From Sphaerosporella brunnea (Eukaryota; Ascomycota; Pezizomycetes; Pezizales; Pyronemataceae), in assembly GCA_008704415.1 (NCBI GenBank), contig VXIS01000007.1:283928-347927 (forward strand): a stretch of DNA of 64,000 nt, read 5' to 3'. Shown piece after piece: positions 55,118 through 63,754 of the stretch (position 1 is its first letter; every line of letters starts with the position of its first letter). The notes below the pieces were generated by a model that worked only from the letters and a program-made list of their open reading frames with translations, was not told the origin of the DNA and searched no databases. The position numbers and the translations under genes are program-made.

Positions 55118-57568
55118 CCGACTGTGCCTACCGTGCGTGACATTCGTGGACTCCCAGGGGGGCCTTCCGCGAGGTCCCCAACAGCATCTCCAGCGGTGTC
55201 ACCGTCTCCTGGAGGGCCATCTACAGACGGGGCGCAGGTATCGCCAGCGCCAGCATCTCCATCCGGGTGGCAAGCGTCTCAGCTGTGGGAAGAGTACGAG
55301 CGTCAGAGCCGCACTCTTGCCAGTCACCGGCACGGAGCATTTGGGGATGAGTATCCTGAAGCAACAGATTCGGAGTCTGATTCTCCGAAACCAACCAACG
55401 CAGGATTCCTGCGCTTCCTGGAGCGGGATCAGGAATTTTGGTCCGTTGCACAAAGGGATAACCTCCTCAACCCCGAAATCGTGCAGGAGCGGCTTGACCG
55501 CATCCAGCAGCAGATTTCGGAGTTGGGTGGGGGCCGTGCCCGGGGTAAACGTGTTTGCTCCCTCTCCCGCCGTCTGGCTGATAGCGGCGGAAATTGCCTC
55601 AATCTCCGTTATCTGGATGAGGGAGAGGCTAGAGAACTCTGGCGGGCAATGTGTCACCATCTTCGCCTGGATACCAGAGCGATTCCCGGGCGACCAGATC
55701 CATCGTTGCATCTGAATACGACCCTGGACCAACAGGTCCATGTATTCAGAACACAGGTGGAAAGGGAGAACTTCCGGTTGGGAAACCACCGCCTGGCAAA
55801 TCGCTGGAGACAGCGCATCGCAAGGAGGCCCGCCGACCAAGCAGAAAATCTCCGGGCATCGGGCAGGTTGGAGCAAGAACAACGCCGCACGTGGTGGCGG
55901 CAACAGATCCAGCAGCTGGCGGTCCTTGCCGGAGAGTTCCCCGGCAGAGCTGTCGATGTCCGGATTGCCGCGTGGCAACTGTTGGGTAATAGAATCTTGT
56001 TGGGCAGTGTCACTCCCAACAGCTGTCCATCGTCGGACATACCTCTGTTGCTGGAGTATATCCAGTGGCTGATTGAAACTCTTCCTGTCCGGGAGGATGC
56101 CCTTTACGCCTGGGCAATCCCACAGCAGGGCAGTGGGAGTGACACTCCCCCTCCGGAGCAGGGCAGTGGGAGTGACACTCCCCCTCCGGAGCAGGGCAGT
56201 GGGAGTGACACTCCCCCTCCGGAGCAGGGCAGTGGGAGTGACACTCCCCCTCCGGAGCAGGGCAGTGGGAGTGACACTCCCCCTCCGGAGCAGGGCAGTG
56301 GGAGTGACACTCCCCCTCCGGAGCAGGGCAGTGGGAGTGACACTCCCCCTCCGGAGCAGGGCAGTGGGAGTGACACTCCCCCTCCGGAGCAGGGCAGTGG
56401 GAGTGACACTCCCCCTCCGGAGCAGGGCAGTGGGAGTGACGCCCCCCCTCCGGCGGTACCTCGGGGGTCCTCCCGGGAGATACCGGCGACACCATCGCCC
56501 GCACAGTTGTCACCGGCCCCATCAACCCCAGAGGTCCCGGCACGATGCTCGTCCTCGGTTTCACCGGCCCCTTCATCCCCGGCACGACACGCGTCGGTTT
56601 CACCGCGCCCTCCCAGTCCACTCCCAGTGGCGACGGCGAAAAAGGTCATCCTTGAAGATGACCTTTGGCAAACTGCCACCGAGCTGCAAAGGCTATACTC
56701 ACTGACCGATACAGAGGTCAGATATCTCCGGGGTATAGTCTTGCCGATCTGGGTCACCAGACGGCGCAGAATCAGAGATGGAGAGCGTCCCGAGAGGATC
56801 GAGGCTCGGCATCCATACCCCCCCCATAGGGCGCTGTCACCATCTGTTCCGTTGCCTCATGGTCACTACCAGCCGGGAAGGCCGTGGTGGCAAAGCTATG
56901 AGCTTCCTGGGTGGTCTCCCAGGGATTGCAGGCTTACCAAGTTGCCTTCAAGGGCAATGGTGATCCCCAGGGATTTCCAGGAGGCCGTCCAAGCATGGCG
57001 GACGGAACGTCCTGAGTGGGGGGTTTTGGAGGAGCACGTGGAACGCTATGTCCGGGATAACGACGGGCAGCAGGGGCTTTTGTGGGCTGACAACCCACCA
57101 TTTCTAGTCTCCATCAATCCTGTGCCTGCGGTCTGGAGGCAGCCTGGCGGGGAACGCTTTCTGCCGTTTTCTGGGGCACCCCGAAGACCATCCCGGGCCT
57201 CCCTAGGGCTGTCACTCCCGCCGAGGACCCCAGGAGCATCCCCAGCTCCTGCTACAGACAGGGCGCCGTCGCTCCCGCCGAGGAACCCGGGAGCATCCCC
57301 AGCTCCTGCTACAGACACCGATGGAGTGAATATCCCAGAAAATACGGACTTTGGGGCGTGGTTTGGGTGCAACTTTCAAGTTGACGGCATGCCTCGGTAC
57401 TCGGACTTGGACTCGACTTCCAGCTCTGGGGGAGACGTTGATATGGGTTCTGCTGATAGTGAAGCGTCAGCAGAAACCATAGGATCCCAAGATACCAGCG
57501 AGTCCAGCTTTGGGGGAGACGTAGAACGGCATATGTCCAGCATACCACCCAGGAGCCCATGTTCCTAG
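55118..57568 (+). CDS. Large orphan ORF with 33-bp coding minisatellite
   Basis: An open frame of 816 codons directly behind the TAG at 55115, with no ATG at its start, so it is probably the 3' part of the module-A gene. Residues 1-45 are Pro/Ser-rich. Residues about 50-330 look like a folded, charged, Trp-containing region (LWEEYERQSRTLASH, GFLRFLERDQEFWSVAQRDN, DEGEARELWRAMCHHLRLDT, RDPADQ-like and WWRQQIQQLAVLAGEFPG). Ten units of the 11-residue repeat QGSGSDTPPPE come next, then a second complex region (about 505-690, LRGIVLPIWVTRRRRI, PGRPWWQSYELPGW, MVIPRDFQEAVQAWRTERPEW) and a Ser/Asp-rich end. No family recognised. Length without stops argues for a recently functional gene. Confidence 0.5.
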   Translation, partial: PTVPTVRDIRGLPGGPSARSPTASPAVSPSPGGPSTDGAQVSPAPASPSGWQASQLWEEYERQSRTLASHRHGAFGDEYPEATDSESDSPKPTNAGFLRFLERDQEFWSVAQRDNLLNPEIVQERLDRIQQQISELGGGRARGKRVCSLSRRLADSGGNCLNLRYLDEGEARELWRAMCHHLRLDTRAIPGRPDPSLHLNTTLDQQVHVFRTQVERENFRLGNHRLANRWRQRIARRPADQAENLRASGRLEQEQRRTWWRQQIQQLAVLAGEFPGRAVDVRIAAWQLLGNRILLGSVTPNSCPSSDIPLLLEYIQWLIETLPVREDALYAWAIPQQGSGSDTPPPEQGSGSDTPPPEQGSGSDTPPPEQGSGSDTPPPEQGSGSDTPPPEQGSGSDTPPPEQGSGSDTPPPEQGSGSDTPPPEQGSGSDTPPPEQGSGSDAPPPAVPRGSSREIPATPSPAQLSPAPSTPEVPARCSSSVSPAPSSPARHASVSPRPPSPLPVATAKKVILEDDLWQTATELQRLYSLTDTEVRYLRGIVLPIWVTRRRRIRDGERPERIEARHPYPPHRALSPSVPLPHGHYQPGRPWWQSYELPGWSPRDCRLTKLPSRAMVIPRDFQEAVQAWRTERPEWGVLEEHVERYVRDNDGQQGLLWADNPPFLVSINPVPAVWRQPGGERFLPFSGAPRRPSRASLGLSLPPRTPGASPAPATDRAPSLPPRNPGASPAPATDTDGVNIPENTDFGAWFGCNFQVDGMPRYSDLDSTSSSGGDVDMGSADSEASAETIGSQDTSESSFGGDVERHMSSIPPRSPCS
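56126..56455. repeat. 33-bp tandem repeat, ten units, in frame
   Basis: Ten tandem copies of a 33-bp unit encoding QGSGSDTPPPE. The units are nearly identical; the last is altered (Thr to Ala, Glu to Ala). The unit length is a multiple of three, so copy-number changes keep the frame. Confidence 0.95.
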
Positions 57569-57571
57569 TGG

Positions 57572-58036
57572 ACGGGCGCACCCTGGGTTCTGGACCAGGA
57601 CAGACCCGCTAAGGCCGCATTTATGTCCCAGATGCAACGCTGGCCCTTTCCGGAGCGATCGAGGGGTACGGCAGCACCCCCAAACCTTCGAAAAGAGCAG
57701 GATACCACCGAATTTTTGAGTTGTCCAGGATACCACAACATGAGCGATCACTCATTCCGTGAACGTCAACATCTATTGAATGTAAAATCTCCTCCACCCG
57801 CCGGGCGTACTACCACCCTCCCTCCACCCGCCGGGCGTACTACCACTCCACCCGCCGGGCGTACTACCACCCTCCCTCCACCCGCCGGGCGTACTACCAC
57901 CTCCACCCCATCCCTCCACCCATCGGACTTACTACCCTTATTGCCTTGCGACAACCCTCTCCCACTTAAGCACTTTCACTAATCTCGCTACTCCTGCTAC
58001 TTTCCTTACCCGCGCGTCGATTACTTACTTGTTAAG
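57572..58036. other. Non-coding region with minisatellite
   Basis: Between the orphan ORF and the Mutator-like fragment. It contains the minisatellite at 57791-57900. No gene. Confidence 0.45.
57791..57900. repeat. Minisatellite of about 24-30 bp units
   Basis: Four units built on CCACCCGCCGGGCGTACTAC; two are preceded by an additional CCTCCCT block. Confidence 0.9.
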
Positions 58037-58521
58037 ATGGCAGCTGTGTATCAGGGCTTGCATGCAGCGGATTTGGATGCAGTGGATTTGGATGCAGTGG
58101 ATTTAGATGCAGCAAACTTAAATGCAGCGGGTTCAAACCTTTTGAGCGTGACAGTCCAAAGCAAAGCGCTGGAGGAAGGGGAGGAGTTCAGCACTTTTCA
58201 GGACTTCAAGGCGAGAATCCACGCTTCGGCTGCTGTCGCAGGATTTAGTGTGCGCTTTGAACGCTCGGACCGCAAGAAGAACTTTGTTGTCTGCCAAGCC
58301 TCAAAAGAGTGCGGCTTCAAAGTTCATGCATACTGGAAGACGCTGCTCCAAACGGTTGAGGTTACAAAGGTTGTCGCAACCCACCTGTTGTGCTTAGGGA
58401 CCAGCCAACCGTCCTGAAATTCAGTCAGCCAGCCAGCACTCCTTTTTTGAAGACTGCCTTACTAAAGCTCCTGGCAGTTACCACACCGAAGCAGATACAA
58501 GAAACGGTCCAGATGCATTTT
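58037..58521 (+). pseudogene. Mutator-like (MULE) transposase N-terminus, truncated
   Basis: From the ATG at 58037: a short repeated start (ADLDAVDLDAVDLDAANL), then the MULE/FAR1-type N-terminal domain (FQDFKARIHASAAVAGFSV, CGFKVHAYWK, VEVTKVVATHLLC). The Cys/His-bearing layout with VTKV..(T)H is typical of FAR1/MuDR zinc-binding regions. A TGA at 58415-58417 fits CGA to TGA. A one-base shift in the T run near 58442-58447 moves the frame to FLKTALLKLLAVTTPKQIQE, then TVQMHF. The protein stops abruptly at 58521, where LTR-like sequence begins. No catalytic domain remains. Confidence 0.65.
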
Positions 58522-58885
58522 GTCACGGCGCGAGGTTGGAATAAGGTTTGGTGGCGTTGCGTTGTGGCGTTGTACCGTGGCTCTGTGTCAAGGCTCTGTG
58601 TAACGGCTCTGCCGAGGTTGTGTGTTGGGTACCACGTGGCGCGGGGCGCCGTGATAACATGGGCTATATAAAGGGGCTTTTGCTTTCACTTTGTTGGTTG
58701 CTGAACACTTCCCGTAAGTCTATCGGGGCCGGATAGCAAGTGGGGGAATTTGGTATAGCAGTGCAATAACGTATATTACCCGGAAGTCGGCTAGGATATA
58801 ATAGTCGAACGCTATGGTGCCGGAAGTCCACAAATAACACCAACCAAAAGCCGGGGGCAAACGTTTGCAATCATTTGAAACACTG
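58522..58885 (+). mobile_element. Probable LTR of a retrotransposon
   Basis: Begins TGTCACGGCGCGAGG and appears to end at about ACA (58885), before a TGGCGC primer-site-like sequence (58887 on). It shares TACCACGTGGCGCGG, GGCTCTG and an A/T-rich promoter followed by AAGGGGC with the reverse-oriented LTR at 63383-63754. A TATATAAA box lies at 58665-58672 and a CACGTG site at 58633-58638. The left border is supported by the break in the MULE frame; the right border is a guess. Confidence 0.55.
58665..58672 (+). promoter_or_regulatory. TATA box of the LTR promoter
   Basis: TATATAAA followed by GGGGC. An aligned CTATAAGGGGC stands at the same place in the LTR at 63383-63754 (minus strand). Confidence 0.5.
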
Positions 58886-58920
58886 GCGCACCCGTCGTCT
58901 GTACCATCAATCCGTCCAAC

Positions 58921-59701
58921 ATGGGACGCCTCATATCACAGAACGGCGCGTCTAAAACGACGATGTGGAGGAGAAGGAAAGCGCAGGCGGACTCCGATGC
59001 AATTGAAGAAGTGATTCCAACCACCCGTGGACGCCCCCAAGCTCCAAGCGGGCCGTCAAGAGCAACCATCTGGCGACGAAAAAAGGCGCAAGAAGCCGCC
59101 ATGGCCAGTGCGCAAACAAATGCAGCCCCCGCCACCTGTACACATTCCCGCCCCATCAACCCCCGCGCCACCTAGCACCCAAACCGGACGCGCTCAAGCC
59201 CCAACAGGTCCGTCAAGGAAGACCTTGTGGCGAAGGCGAAAAGCAAAAGCAGCTGGGCGACAAGGCTTAGACGGCTCAGAGGATGTGATGCCAGACGCAC
59301 CACCGATAGGTTCCACGGATATAACCATGTTTGATGCGCCGCCGCCGAGTCAAGCACTGCTGCCTAGTCACGGAATTACACCGTCTAGTGAAGTGGCTGG
59401 GTTGACGGAAGCGGTTGGGGAAGCGGCTGGGGGAGCAGCTGGAGAAGCGGCTGGAGAAGCGGCTGGAGAAGCGGCTGGGTTGAGGGAAGCGGCTGGGGAA
59501 GAGAAGCGATACGCCAATGCCATGCTTGAACGCCAGCACCAGTCCGCACGACCGACACCTCTTACGTTGATGACGTCTGCGTTGTCCAATGCTCCCGCCA
59601 GGAGCGAGATGGCGTGCGAACAATCCAGGAAATATCGGAGCAGCACCTTCAACGGGCTGCCTCCAGCTGAGTCATCCGACAAAGAGTGGAGTGGACGCTA
59701 G
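58921..59701 (+). pseudogene. Gag-like ORF with repeated Trp/Arg/Lys motif, frameshifted
   Basis: The ATG at 58921 lies about 35 bp after the presumed LTR end. The first frame (58921-59175) reads SKTTMWRRRKAQA and later SRATIWRRKKAQE; the third copy, SRKTLWRRRKAKA, is in the frame of 59027-59701. So one frameshift separates repeats two and three. The rest is Ala/Gly-rich with EAAGEAAGEAAG repeats and no knuckle or protease motif. Position makes it a candidate retroelement Gag N-terminus, but homology to known Gag proteins is not evident. No pol is present before the Harbinger element starts at 59880. Confidence 0.45.
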
Positions 59702-59876
59702 TCTAAGAGTGGAGTGGACGCGCCAAGAGTGGAGAGGCGGGTAACCCTGGATAAGCTAAAGAGTGGAGTGGAATGGGGAGACAACGAGTGGAATAGGGAG
59801 ACAACAAGCGCTTTAGTCATGTCAACTACGTTCCAGCTACACAAAAAAGAGAAAAATAAAACTAAAAAATGATTCC
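59702..59876. other. Sequence between Gag-like ORF and Harbinger
   Basis: Short, with several copies of AGAGTGGAGTGGA and GGGAGACAAC-type repeats. Probably internal sequence of the interrupted LTR element. Confidence 0.4.
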
Positions 59877-59879
59877 AGT
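59877..59879. repeat. Left 3-bp target duplication (AGT)
   Basis: AGT directly before the left Harbinger terminus; AGT follows the right terminus at 63321-63323. Confidence 0.7.
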
Positions 59880-59910
59880 AGAGAGTTTGCGATTTGACTC
59901 TAGATGCAAA
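59880..59910 (+). repeat. Left terminal inverted repeat of Harbinger
   Basis: Thirty-one bases matching the reverse complement of 63290-63320 without mismatch; begins AGAGAGTTTGCG. Confidence 0.92.
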
Positions 59911-59977
59911 TGGAGCCTCAGCCTCGGATTTGCAGCTGGAGAGTTTGAGATTCAGCCGAGAGCTTGCGCTCCGGATA

Positions 59978-60091
59978 ATGCCAGGCCGCCACCAGACCGC
60001 CACCAGACCGCCGCCAGACCGCCGCCCAACGTCACCATACCGCTGCCCAACGTCACCATACCATCATACTGCCGCCCAACGTCACCCATAA
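59978..60091. repeat. Subterminal repeats in the left end of Harbinger
   Basis: Three to four CCGCC(A/G)CCAGA units followed by three CGCC(G)CCCAACGTCACC units. Subterminal repeats of this sort can be transposase or Myb-protein binding sites; that role is inference. No comparable array is seen at the right end. Confidence 0.6.
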
Positions 60092-60233
60092 TTTTGTTTT
60101 GACGCTCTGCGCCCATACTCGACTTTATCAACTTCAACACCGTAAAATCAACGTAAAGACTACCTACCTACCTACGGTGATACCCACCTCAAGCGCCACT
60201 GGTGAAGTGACCTCGCTGACTGTTTACAGGAAA

Positions 60234-61756
60234 ATGAGCTCGTTCATCACTGCCTCGGCGTTGGCTCGGGATCAGCGCCACACTACTCCGCAACTCGGCA
60301 AGGGCACCTCTGTCGGTGATGGTCCCTCTGGTGATCCGTCCGGTGCGCAAACCCCGTCCGCCGCGCAAACCCCGTCCGTCGCGCGAACCCCGTACGCTGA
60401 GCAAACCCCGTCCATCGACCCATCCGTTACGCGAAGCAGCTCGGCGCTACCTGAATGGTCCCCTGAACCGCGCCTCAAACCTCAATTCTATATCTATGCT
60501 ACCGCTGAGGAAGCAACACGATATGCACGACGATATGTGGACCTTACCAATTGGCCCAGTGGCGGGTGGCCATCCACACCAGTAGCGTTTATGGGCGGAG
60601 GCGCACTGGCAGCATTTGGGGATTTTACTGCAAAGGAGTTGGACGAGATGCGGAAGAATCCTGAGGCTTTTCGACAGCAAAGCGAAGGCATCGAACTTGA
60701 ACTTGAATCGATAAGTGAAAGCATGGAGGAGGAAGATGCACAAGGAAGAAATCCAGCAGGGAGAGCCGAATTGGCAGCAAGAGATGAAGAGGAGCTGAAC
60801 GCGGAGCTGGAGCTGGAGCTGGAGCTGGAGGCTGAGGCCGAGCTGGAGCTGGAGCTGGAGGCTGAGGCCGAGGTGGAGGCTGAGTTGCAACCGTCAGCAA
60901 CACAATCTCGGCGTGGACAAAGCTGGATGCCGTGGGAAGATAGATTTCTTGTGTACGAAATTTTGAATGTGGATCCCTATACATGTGCACGGGGAAACAC
61001 AGAAGAAAAATGGGCGGAAGTGAGCACTAGTAAGGCCTTACCTTCGAGGGAGTTAATACAGTAGATTAACCATGTGTATATCTACGCTGTGTGAAATGCG
61101 AACGCACTGGCAATTCATGTAAGCAGCGTGCTGCGAAATTGGTAAAGGAGCATCAAGCAGGAAATGCCCGGTCACTTCAAAAAACAGGGACGAATGAAGA
61201 AGTCACAGACTTTATAGTAAACCTCGACCTTCTTGAGGAGCTAGCGGCTACTTCTTCTAAAGATGCGGAGAAAAAAAATGAGGTCCGATCGCAGCAACAG
61301 AAACTCGATGACGATGGTAAACGCGTTCGAAAAGCTGCCTATATAGGCTTAGAAGGTGACGAGCGGCGAACCAAGCGTCCAAAAGCTGATGCTGCTGAGG
61401 TTTTAAACACGATGAGCAAGCATCTGGTAGGGTTTGATCAAGAAAAGCAACAGCTTGAAGAGGTGGAAGAGAGGAGGCACCAAGAGTCTACAGGCACAAT
61501 GCGTGGAATGCTGGAAGAGCTTAAAGCGGGGCAGGAGGATGCAAACAGACGGGATTGGGAGCAGAGAATAAGAGATCGGGAGCAGAATTTAAGAGATAGG
61601 GAGCAGAAGGCGAGAGATCGTATGATACTGGGAGAGCTACGAAGCCTGAGGTCAGAGGACCGTAGAAGTGTACGGAAAAAAAAAGCAGAACTACAAGGGT
61701 TTGAGGAGGATGAATTAAATGGCCTATGGGATGAGGATTTTGGGGTTGACTTTTGA
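60234..61756 (+). pseudogene. Harbinger accessory Myb/SANT-like protein, apparently broken
   Basis: The first part (ATG 60234 to 61064) has PSVARTPYAEQTPS-type repeats, a segment PQFYIYATAEEATRYARRYV, an acidic Glu/Leu/Ala repeat (60797-60882) and then a trihelix-type start, SWMPWEDRFLVYEILNVDPY, TEEKWAEVS. The natural continuation (ERTGNSCKQRAAKLVKEHQA, LQKTGTNEEVTDFI) lies in another frame from about 61070 to 61756 and ends in a charged coiled coil (RDREQNLRDREQKARDR). I could not find a GT-AG pair that joins them, because TAA at 61067 blocks all nearby acceptors. So the gene is probably damaged, unless an unusual intron is used. In this superfamily the Myb-like protein helps bring the transposase to the ends. 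Confidence 0.7.
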
Positions 61757-61799
61757 CTTTTGCGAACGACGCTGTACATGTCTGTGTTTATTTGTGTAA

Positions 61800-63068
61800 C
61801 TATTGGTGAAAATACTCTTGCAGACTTGGAGGAGAAAACAAAACACCGTCGTCAAATGGCCGCACATGATGGCCATTTTCCCGTTCAAAAAATTGCGGAA
61901 TTTGGGGGTGATGTAAGCAAACATGCGCATTATGTAATAAAACACCTACTGCATATTCCTTTCCTAAGGCTTTCAGAAAGATCTTCTGTTCACGCTTCCA
62001 TGATAGATATGAAAATTGCTGTGTAATCTCCTTAAACACCCACTCCACTGCAATACGTACCCTACTCATCCTTTTATTGAATAACCGCTGACGATTGTTC
62101 AATTCAACTCCCTGAAAGGGCGAGATAAGATGACGATTCAACCCGTATGCGGGATCGCCATAAAGTTGGAGAGCTTGACCGTCTTCGTCCACCGCGTGCG
62201 CTATAAGTTCGTCCATGATTCCATTCTCATTCCATAGGTACTTATCGTGGCGTCTGCCTTCCACAGGCCCAAATAAATGTGCAACAATACCATCTGGTGT
62301 TACCACAGCATGATATTTCAATGCATGCACTCTTTTATGCCCGTTAAACGTTGTTCGTTGTCTTTTGGTAGGTCGAGCGATGGGACGAATGGTTCCGTCT
62401 ACAAAACCCCAGCAATTTTGTAGTGGAACACCTTTGGCAGAGACCACGTTTGCATATTCTCGAAGCTTTTGCGGCGTAAGGCGCTCCGTATCAAAATGTA
62501 GCAGGTGCTTCCATCGCGCGTAGATAATATTTCGTACCTCCTTCGCAATCCGTGAAACCCGCTCTGGCTGCCAGCCAAACTCGAGGTGCAGGTCTGCGAG
62601 ACGTTTTGGATGGGCAAGGCGGGCTAGCAGCATGCATAGTGCGTCTCGCCGAGGCTCTTTAATCCCATTATCGCCTTTGATGTACTCTGGTAACCGTAGC
62701 TGAACTGTAAGCAACTCGATTTCAGTTTCTGAGAATCTAAACACACTGTTACACTCTGTTTCCTCTTGTTTGTTGATAGGAGTGTACCTGAAATAGGTTT
62801 TCCAGTTCTCGCTGGGTAGTACATCAAGGTTGATTCTGCCGGTGCTTGGAGCACATCCCCGTTTCTTTTGATTACCCAGTAAAATTTTTCTGACTCGCTG
62901 TGCATGCTGGTAAATTATTTTACGCTTTCTTTCGAGGAGGAGACGTTGTCGCAGGGTCATTGGGAGGATGTGGTTGATGACGTGTTGTGTAGCGGACGGG
63001 CGGAGGGGAGGATAAGCGGAGGGGACGACGGGGAGGTGAACGGGCACTCTACTAACGCCAAGCCGCAT
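61800..63068 (-). CDS. PIF/Harbinger DDE transposase (DDE_Tnp_4), intact ORF
   Basis: A single uninterrupted exon of 422 residues. The N-terminal third is helical and basic (TLRQRLLLERKRKIIYQHAQ), with a likely helix-turn-helix near LADLHLEFGWQPERVSRIAK. The catalytic triad is visible: Asp in CWGFVDGTIRPIARP (about residue 225), Asp in LQLYGDPAYGLNRHL (about 302), Glu in RVRIAVEWVFKEI (about 341). Other family hallmarks are FNGHKRVHALKYHAVVTPDG, HLFGPVEGRRHDKYLW and AVGVLLHNAHVCL. It cuts and reinserts the element, acting with the Myb-like partner. The ATG at 63068 lies 252 bp inside the right terminus. No stop or shift, in contrast to nearly every other repeat ORF here. Confidence 0.92.
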   Translation of the reverse strand: MRLGVSRVPVHLPVVPSAYPPLRPSATQHVINHILPMTLRQRLLLERKRKIIYQHAQRVRKILLGNQKKRGCAPSTGRINLDVLPSENWKTYFRYTPINKQEETECNSVFRFSETEIELLTVQLRLPEYIKGDNGIKEPRRDALCMLLARLAHPKRLADLHLEFGWQPERVSRIAKEVRNIIYARWKHLLHFDTERLTPQKLREYANVVSAKGVPLQNCWGFVDGTIRPIARPTKRQRTTFNGHKRVHALKYHAVVTPDGIVAHLFGPVEGRRHDKYLWNENGIMDELIAHAVDEDGQALQLYGDPAYGLNRHLISPFQGVELNNRQRLFNKRMSRVRIAVEWVFKEITQQFSYLSWKREQKIFLKALGKEYAVGVLLHNAHVCLHHPQIPQFFERENGHHVRPFDDGVLFSPPSLQEYFHQ

Positions 63069-63289
63069 TTCCTCACCAAAAACAGCGCTCCATATGCAAC
63101 CATGCTTTTCTCATCCACAAGCATTTTTTTTTTTGCCGTTACTGGGCACGCTGGTGGCTGGCCTCTTTCTCCAGCTTCGGCAGCAGTCTTGCTGGATTTC
63201 CTTTGGTAGTGGTGTAGAGAACAGTCACCGTTGTTTGCAGCTGGAAACTCGGGTCTAGCTGGCCAATACTTATGGTTACAGCCTGATTT

Positions 63290-63320
63290 TTTGCATCTAG
63301 AGTCAAATCGCAAACTCTCT
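63290..63320 (-). repeat. Right terminal inverted repeat of Harbinger
   Basis: Perfect 31-base complement of 59880-59910; followed by AGT at 63321-63323. Confidence 0.92.
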
Positions 63321-63382
63321 AGTGTCAAGTGTGGAAAATTAAATATTAATTGAGCTTGGACATCAGTTGTAGAGTTGGTAAA

Positions 63383-63754
63383 TGTAACGAAGAGGGTCGG
63401 AAACAGGCTGGAGGGGCCCAAGGTACTCGCGTACAAAGGGTTATCGGACAGGTTCAGGAACGAGAGGCCGGGACAGGATCCGGAGGCAGGACGAGAGGTG
63501 CGACGCGCACGGTCAGGGTTCAGATTGGAACAAGGGTACTCAAATTGACATACGAAGGTTCAGTAAAGAGGAAAGGAAAACAAACAACAAAGCGGAAGCG
63601 AAGGCCCCTTATAGCAAGTGAGTGACCGCGGTGCGCCGCGCCACGTGGTAGCCGAACATAACCTTGGCTCGGAGCCATCCCACCGAGCCTCCCTACAGAG
63701 CCTCATTACGACACCACAAACAACCCCCACTTCCGAACCTCACCACGTGACAAA
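63383..63754 (-). mobile_element. LTR in reverse orientation
   Basis: Read on the minus strand it starts TGTCACGTGGTGAGG and ends TTCGTTACA (TG..CA). It contains CACGTGGCGCGG and CTATAAGGGGC, matching the LTR at 58522 in its promoter part only, so the two are relatives rather than the pair of one element. A second copy of its end begins at 63924. Confidence 0.6.

Larger units (their letters stand above)
59880..63320. mobile_element. Complete PIF/Harbinger DNA transposon
   Basis: A 3441-bp element bounded by perfect 31-bp terminal inverted repeats (59880-59910 and 63290-63320; AGAGAGTTTGCG then ATTTGACTCTAG) and a 3-bp duplication AGT. It carries the two genes expected of the superfamily: a DDE transposase on the minus strand and a Myb/SANT-like protein on the plus strand. 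A partial echo of the terminus (GAGAGTTTGAGATT) lies inside the left end at about 59940, and a run of CCGCCACCAGA and CCCAACGTCACCATA repeats follows at 59978-60091. Harbinger elements usually duplicate TWA; AGT is 3 bp but not canonical. Confidence 0.9.

Noticed and set aside
56010..56621. Minus-strand frame with CHSHCPAPEGE repeats
   Set aside because: Shadow of the 33-bp repeat; since the unit is a multiple of three, several frames stay open.
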